Program-made: the position numbers and the translations under genes
Assembly (NCBI GenBank): GCA_937925335.1
Contig: CALEWY010000056.1
Span: forward strand, 17,422-81,421
Source of the DNA: an uncultured Acidimicrobiales bacterium
GTDB taxonomy: Bacteria; Actinomycetota; Acidimicrobiia; Acidimicrobiales; SZUA-35
Length of the DNA: 64,000 nt
Direction: 5' to 3'
Part shown: in pieces, positions 60,057 to 64,000 of the stretch
How positions within the stretch are numbered: position 1 is the stretch's first letter
Layout: every line of letters begins with the position of its first letter
Notes under the pieces: model-generated
The model's database searches: none
Seen by the model: only the letters and a program-made list of their open reading frames with translations
What the model was told of the DNA's origin: nothing

Positions 60057-61279
60057 TGAGGCTCGCCATCCTGTCCCGTGCCCCCGAGAGCTACAGCACG
60101 ACAAGGCTCAAGGTCGCTGCGCTCGATCGTGGTCACGACGTACGGGTGCGAAACACGTTGCGTTTCGCCATCGACCTCTCTGGAGACGAACCCGATCTGC
60201 AGTATCGAGGCAAGCCGGTTGCGGACTATGACGCGATCCTTCCTCGAATCGGTGCCTCGATCACCTACTTCGGCACAGCCCTCGTGCGCCAGTTCGAGCA
60301 GATGGACGTCTACACGCCCAACTCGTCAAACGGCATCACGAACTCGCGCGACAAACTCCGCTCGCTCCAGATCCTGTCGCGCCACGATGTGCAGATCCCG
60401 GCCTCCACCTTCGTGCGAGACCGCCAAGACGCAGCGGCTGCGATCAAGAGGGTCGGCGGGGCGCCCGTGATCATCAAACTGCTGGAAGGAACACAGGGCA
60501 TCGGCGTGATCCTCGCCCCCGATGCCAAGATCGCCGAGGCGATCATCGAAACGCTGCAGAGCACCGGTACGAACGTGTTGCTCCAGCAGTTCATCGCCGA
60601 AAGCCGAGGCACCGACGTTCGAGCCCTCGTCGTCGGTGACCGGGTCATCGCCGCCATGCGCCGCACCGCGCAGGGAGACGAATTCCGGAGCAACGTTCAC
60701 CGTGGTGGTGTGGCTGAGGCCATCGACATCTCACCCGAGCAGGAACGAGTAGCGGTGAAGGCCGCTCAGATCATGGGCCTTCGAGTTGCCGGCGTTGACA
60801 TGCTCGAAAGCGATGCCGGTCCGCTCATTCTCGAAGTCAACTCCTCCCCCGGCCTCGAAGGCATCGAGACCTCGACCGGGCTCGACATCGCCGGCGCCAT
60901 CATCGATCACATCTCCAACCAGGTCGCGTTCCCCGAGCTCGACGTGCGTCAACGTTTGACGGTGAGCACCGGCTACGGCGTTGCCGAGCTGCTCATCAAG
61001 GAGGATTCCGAGTACGTCGGTCAGACGATCGAAGAGTCGGGCCTGCGCGAGAAGGACATCACGGTGCTTTCGTTGCATCGAGATGCAACCGTGATTCCGA
61101 ATCCAAAGGTCTCTCGAGTCTTCGAGGGTGGCGATCGTCTGCTCTGCTTCGGCAACCTCGAGGCGATGCGAGATCTCATCCCGGCCCGCCGCAAACGCCG
61201 AGCCAAGATCCAAGATCTGCCTGACGAGCCTCTCACAACTGACGCCGAAGACGCTGAGGGTGACTCGCCACCGGTTTGA
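60056..61279 (+). CDS. rimK: RimK-type ATP-grasp glutamate ligase fused to a TrkA_C domain
   Basis: 407 residues. The first 300 residues are RimK: RLAILSRAPESYSTTRL, 'LPRIGASITYFGTALVRQFEQMDVY', 'ITNSRDKLRSLQILSRHDVQIPAS', and the ATP-grasp 'VIIKLLEGTQGIGV' and 'LEVNSSPGLEGIETSTGLDIAG'. RimK adds Glu residues to the C-terminus of ribosomal protein S6. The remaining about 100 residues (STGYGVAELLIKEDSEYVGQTIEESGLREKDITVLSLHRDATVIPNPKVSRVFEGGDRLLCFG) form a TrkA_C-like ligand-binding domain, absent from E. coli RimK. Translation is coupled to the upstream enzyme (TGATG). A Pro/Asp/Glu-rich tail ends the protein. Confidence 0.93.
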   Translation: MRLAILSRAPESYSTTRLKVAALDRGHDVRVRNTLRFAIDLSGDEPDLQYRGKPVADYDAILPRIGASITYFGTALVRQFEQMDVYTPNSSNGITNSRDKLRSLQILSRHDVQIPASTFVRDRQDAAAAIKRVGGAPVIIKLLEGTQGIGVILAPDAKIAEAIIETLQSTGTNVLLQQFIAESRGTDVRALVVGDRVIAAMRRTAQGDEFRSNVHRGGVAEAIDISPEQERVAVKAAQIMGLRVAGVDMLESDAGPLILEVNSSPGLEGIETSTGLDIAGAIIDHISNQVAFPELDVRQRLTVSTGYGVAELLIKEDSEYVGQTIEESGLREKDITVLSLHRDATVIPNPKVSRVFEGGDRLLCFGNLEAMRDLIPARRKRRAKIQDLPDEPLTTDAEDAEGDSPPV

Positions 61280-61405
61280 CCCGTACGAACCTCGGCCGGC
61301 ACCGATTGTTCTCCTGGACCGGCCTACCCCACGAACGAGGCAAGCCGGCCGTCGAGCAGAGCTCCGGTCACAGCCATCCACAGCACCAGCTAGTCAGCCG
61401 GATTC

Positions 61406-61720
61406 GTGTCAAAGCCCGGAACGCTGCTGATAGGCGCTTGCGTCCCTTTGAGCCTGGTTATTGAGCGAATCCATTTTTCGGGTGCGCCGAGTCAACATGT
61501 CTTGCAAGAAAAGGCCGATCGATCGCAAGAGCGATTTCATTCGTGGCTCCCATTCGAAACTTTGGCGGTGTTCGACATTCTGGCCGAGAGGTCTGGCAGC
61601 TGTGTGACAAGCCGTCGCAACTCAATGGTCCTGGTGCTCGACGGCGACCACCAAATCGTCGGGTATCACCTTGGCCCCGACGCATTCACGCAGGCCCTGG
61701 AGACGATCAGCGCTCTCTGA
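61406..61720 (+). CDS. Small hypothetical protein
   Basis: A 104-codon frame from GTG 61406 (start uncertain). The C-terminal half (LAVFDILAERSGSC, SMVLVLDGDHQIVGYHLGPDAFTQALETISAL) alternates like a small alpha/beta fold and has normal codon use, while the first 30 residues look less like protein. A shorter start downstream (TTG or GTG near 61560) is possible. No family is recognised. It stands between rimK and a convergent small gene. Confidence 0.42.
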   Translation: MSKPGTLLIGACVPLSLVIERIHFSGAPSQHVLQEKADRSQERFHSWLPFETLAVFDILAERSGSCVTSRRNSMVLVLDGDHQIVGYHLGPDAFTQALETISAL

Positions 61721-61794
61721 CGATCAAGAGCGTTGCGATATGGCGAAACGCAGATTCTCATTCGACGCTTGGCGCAATCGTTGGCCTGGATTCG

Positions 61795-62085
61795 CTACAT
61801 ACGGTTCGGAGAAGAGATCCGAGCCCTCGACCGCTCGAGGTCCTCATCAACCGTGTGAGCATTCTTGCCGCCCGCCCGCTCCGCCCAGCTCTCGAGCATC
61901 GCTTCGTCCTGCTCAGACACTTCGGGCAAAGCGCGCCGAAGTTCGTCAGCCTTTCGCTGGAGCCGGTACTTCTCGGCGAAGGCATCATCCGGCAAGGCTC
62001 GAATTCGGTCGTCGAGCTCGACGATTTCGCTTCGAAGCTGCTGCTCCGTCAACTCAATCTTCTCAGTACCTTTCGATTCGTTCAC
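61795..62085 (-). CDS. Small coiled-coil-like protein
   Basis: 96 residues from GTG 62085, with AAGG 9 bases upstream. The sequence (IELTEQQLRSEIVELDDRIRALPDDAFAEKYRLQRKADELRRALPEVSEQDEAMLESWAERAG) is highly charged and predicted to be almost all helix, with heptad-like hydrophobic spacing. No membrane helix. No family is recognised. Convergent with the gene at 61406. Confidence 0.65.
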   Translation of the reverse strand: MNESKGTEKIELTEQQLRSEIVELDDRIRALPDDAFAEKYRLQRKADELRRALPEVSEQDEAMLESWAERAGGKNAHTVDEDLERSRARISSPNRM

Positions 62086-62221
62086 GACTGCCGCCTTGGA
62101 GAGCTAGAGCATCTATTGACAGACAACGTCGGCAACGTGTCCTGAGTTCCAGGAGTCGAGCTGAGGGGTGGCGAATCGACTCGCCGGAATCTCAGTCGCC
62201 GATCTCACTACGCTTCGAGCT

Positions 62222-62782
62222 GTGGCTGTCAGCGTCGTTTTTGAAACACACTCGTGGAGCGAAGACAACGAGCGCGGAGTTGCGAGCGGATGGAACCACA
62301 GCTGCCTGACGCCGAGGGGTCGAGTCCTGGCTCTCGAGCTGGGAGATCGACGCAGCGCGGACGCGATCGATGCCGTCTTCACCTCCGACCTTCGACGTGC
62401 TGTGGAAACGGTCGAGGTTGCGTTCGCCGACCACCCGATATCGATCTTTCACGACTGGCGTCTCCGCGAGTGCAACTACGGAACGCTGAACGGAATGCCG
62501 GCTGCCGAGTTGCACGCCGACAAGCCTTCCTACGTCCGCAGTCCCTACCCCGGCGGCGAGAGTTGGCAAGGAGCGATCGAGCGAGTGGGCCTCTTCCTCG
62601 ATGACCTCGCCCGATACTTCGACGGACAAAGAGTGCTTCTCGTCGGCCATGTCGCCACCTACTGGGCCATCGTCCACCACCTCGACGGGACCTCGATCAC
62701 GGACCTCATGACCTCAGGTTTCGATTGGAAGCTCGGGTGGGAGTTCGAGCTGCCGGCTGGCCAGCTTTCGCAGAATCTCTGA
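62222..62782 (+). CDS. Histidine phosphatase-family protein with atypical ETH motif
   Basis: 186 residues from GTG 62222 (GTG 62168 is a longer option). The fold is that of phosphoglycerate-mutase-like histidine phosphatases: an N-terminal VVFETHSWSEDNERGVASGW in place of RHGET, then 'TPRGRVLALELGDRRS', 'FTSDLRRAVETVEVAF', the acid/base loop 'LRECNYGTLNG', 'YPGGESWQGAIERVGLFL' and 'LLVGHVATYWAI' with the second His. The first His is kept, but the Arg before it is Thr. This ETH form is an uncharacterised subfamily. Phosphatase activity is plausible but not certain. Confidence 0.8.
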   Translation: MAVSVVFETHSWSEDNERGVASGWNHSCLTPRGRVLALELGDRRSADAIDAVFTSDLRRAVETVEVAFADHPISIFHDWRLRECNYGTLNGMPAAELHADKPSYVRSPYPGGESWQGAIERVGLFLDDLARYFDGQRVLLVGHVATYWAIVHHLDGTSITDLMTSGFDWKLGWEFELPAGQLSQNL

Positions 62783-62907
62783 CCAGAACGACAACGAAGG
62801 TCCGACGGATCTGGCTCTCCATTCCTGGTTGCTGGAGCTCGCTGCGCTCGAGGCCGAACCTTCGACCACTCGCGCCGGTCGACGAAATCGACGTTGCCCA
62901 AGATGCA

Positions 62908-63423
62908 ATGCGACACACTCACGAGGTGGACACCGACAACCCAGCGTCAGATCCTCCGAGACTCGTTGTGAGCACAGGCCTACCAGGGAGCGGCAAGACC
63001 ACGCTCGCCAAGGAGCTTGCTTCTGATCTCGCTGCCGCTCGCATGTGCCCGGACGACTGGATGATGGTTGCCAGCATCGACCTTTGGGACAGCATGACGC
63101 GAGCAAGAATCGAGGCTTTCCAGCTCGAGCTCAGCTTGGATCTCCTCCGCAAGGGCCAGAACGTGGTCATCGAGTGGGGTGTCTGGACCCGATCGGAGCG
63201 AGACGACTTGCGAGAAGCAGGCAAGGCCGTCGGGGCGATCGTCGAACTCCGCTACACCACCGCACCGGTTGAGGAGCTGTGGCGCCGAATCGAGCAACGA
63301 GACCTTGAAGGCAAGTGGGGATCCCGGTCGATCAGGCGAGAGGAACTCGACGAATGGATCGAGGTCTTCCAGCCCCCGACCAAGGAGGAGTTCCTCACCT
63401 ACGACACAGCGAGCGACGGCTAA
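62908..63423 (+). CDS. AAA/P-loop kinase-like protein
   Basis: 171 residues from ATG 62908. Walker A is STGLPGSGKTTLAKELA (about 25-41). 'CPDDWMMVASIDLWDSMTRARIEAFQLELSLDLLRKGQNVVIEWGVWTRSERDDLREAGKAVGAIVELRYTTAP' is the pattern of AAA_33/zeta-toxin-like and nucleotide kinase-like P-loop proteins. The substrate is unknown, and no antitoxin gene is adjacent. It begins 125 bp after the histidine phosphatase gene. Confidence 0.8.
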   Translation: MRHTHEVDTDNPASDPPRLVVSTGLPGSGKTTLAKELASDLAAARMCPDDWMMVASIDLWDSMTRARIEAFQLELSLDLLRKGQNVVIEWGVWTRSERDDLREAGKAVGAIVELRYTTAPVEELWRRIEQRDLEGKWGSRSIRREELDEWIEVFQPPTKEEFLTYDTASDG

Positions 63424-63526
63424 ACGAGCGCCAATGAGAGAGGCGCAGCGCTCGAACCGAAACGAGAGCGACGAAACGCCAAACGTTCAAACCGCACGGA
63501 TCTCGGATTGCTGCGATCATTCCCCT

Positions 63527-63925
63527 GTGCCGACTCGTCTTCAGATCGCCATTGCTGCACTCGCGCTTGCGACTTCCGGATGTACGTCTTCTGGCGACGT
63601 GGCTTCGCCGTCGACCACGCAACGACCGGACACCAGCAAAACAACTCTCCCCTTCGAAAGCCTCTCCCTCGCTGGGTTGTGCGAGGACTCGATCGCTGAT
63701 TTTGCCGACGGTGAACCAGCTCCCAGCAGCACCGAGGCTGAGGCCCTCGCCGAGTTCATTCAGGAGCACCCGACGCTCAGAGGGCTCGACCTCGGCGACG
63801 GTGTCATCATGCACCGAGAACAACAGGTCGGCACGTACAACATCGTCGATCGGCCGGAGGGAACGGTCGCTGTTGAATCTGGCGAGTGGTGCTTCCCGGC
63901 GTCGAGTGGCGAGGACGGGTCGTGA
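63527..63925 (+). CDS. Small exported lipoprotein, unknown
   Basis: 132 residues from GTG 63527. The signal (VPTRLQIAIAALALATSGC) ends in a lipobox-like SGC. A Ser/Thr-rich linker follows, then 'LAGLCEDSIADFADGEPAPSSTEAEALAEFIQEHPTLRGLDLGDGVIMHREQQVGTYNIVDRPEGTVAVESGEWCF'. Two Cys may form a disulfide. No family is recognised. Its TGA overlaps a GTG at 63922 (GTGA). Confidence 0.65.
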   Translation: MPTRLQIAIAALALATSGCTSSGDVASPSTTQRPDTSKTTLPFESLSLAGLCEDSIADFADGEPAPSSTEAEALAEFIQEHPTLRGLDLGDGVIMHREQQVGTYNIVDRPEGTVAVESGEWCFPASSGEDGS

Positions 63926-64000
63926 CGAAGATCGAATTTTCCGACCTCGCGCCAGAACACATGGTTCGCATACGACCCGCGTTGGTCTGCAGACCTATGC
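63922..64000 (+). CDS. Start of a gene running off the window
   Basis: GTG 63922 overlaps the lipoprotein stop codon (GTGA), and the frame stays open to the window edge (VTKIEFSDLAPEHMVRIRPALV...). Too short to identify. Confidence 0.4.
   Translation, partial: MTKIEFSDLAPEHMVRIRPALVCRPM

Overview
The window is high-GC DNA from an actinomycete-type bacterium. I infer a member of the Acidimicrobiia (Ilumatobacter-like, probably marine). The evidence is a complete Streptomyces-style conservon (sensor kinase, roadblock, DUF742, GTPase), a 6C-like small RNA, a GNAT-first protein acetyltransferase, an LPVTG wall protein, DUF4214 modules, a mycofactocin-type glycosyltransferase, many GTG/TTG starts, and 'ATGA' or 'TGATG' gene overlaps. 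The genus is inference. No phage, plasmid or CRISPR system is visible. The only mobile DNA is a small REP/RAYT-type element.

Layout. 0-9.8 kb: a secreted metallophosphatase, a GntR regulator divergent from a mitochondrial-type aconitase, a HAD/PlsC fusion, and a beta-phosphoglucomutase/GH65 phosphorylase pair. 9.8-11.2 kb: a RAYT transposase between inverted pairs of a 23-bp repeat, then a promoter, a three-hairpin C-loop RNA and its terminator. 11.2-19.1 kb: LysR, carboxyltransferase, citrate synthase, acyl-CoA dehydrogenase and Pat acetyltransferase. With aconitase, thiolase and the thioesterase these form a TCA/acyl-CoA theme. 19-26 kb: an acidic Cys-repeat LPVTG protein, tRNA-Val, tRNA-Cys, a zinc-ribbon membrane protein, patatin, GH5 and YqeY.

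26-35 kb is a signalling block: an intact GGDEF-EAL protein, the conservon, a degenerate EAL protein, and adenosine deaminase. 35-43 kb: a SHOCT protein, ammonium transporter, LacI regulator with a CelR-like operator in front of a GH1 beta-glucosidase, an MftF-like glycosyltransferase and a P450. 43-50 kb: a PEP-utilising protein behind a duplicated start region, thiolase, a TauD-type dioxygenase, a membrane-anchored propeller-like protein, and a second cluster of the 23-bp repeat without a transposase.

50-64 kb holds many small and poorly characterised genes: a metallopeptidase-isochorismatase pair, a beta-carbonic anhydrase, three overlapping or adjacent small ORFs (56, 62 and 47 codons), a thioredoxin-fold AhpC-like gene with an in-frame TGA at the redox position followed by a SECIS-like hairpin (candidate selenoprotein), a baeRF-like protein, a small repeat protein behind a SigB/SigF-like promoter, and a translationally coupled rimK operon (zinc-protease-like, AstE-like, RimK-TrkA_C). 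Several genes in this part end in related cruciform hairpins.

The items most worth following up are the candidate selenoprotein (55071-55574), the 6C-like RNA (about 11044-11198), and the RAYT element with its orphan repeat cluster (9771-10967 and 49546-49757).
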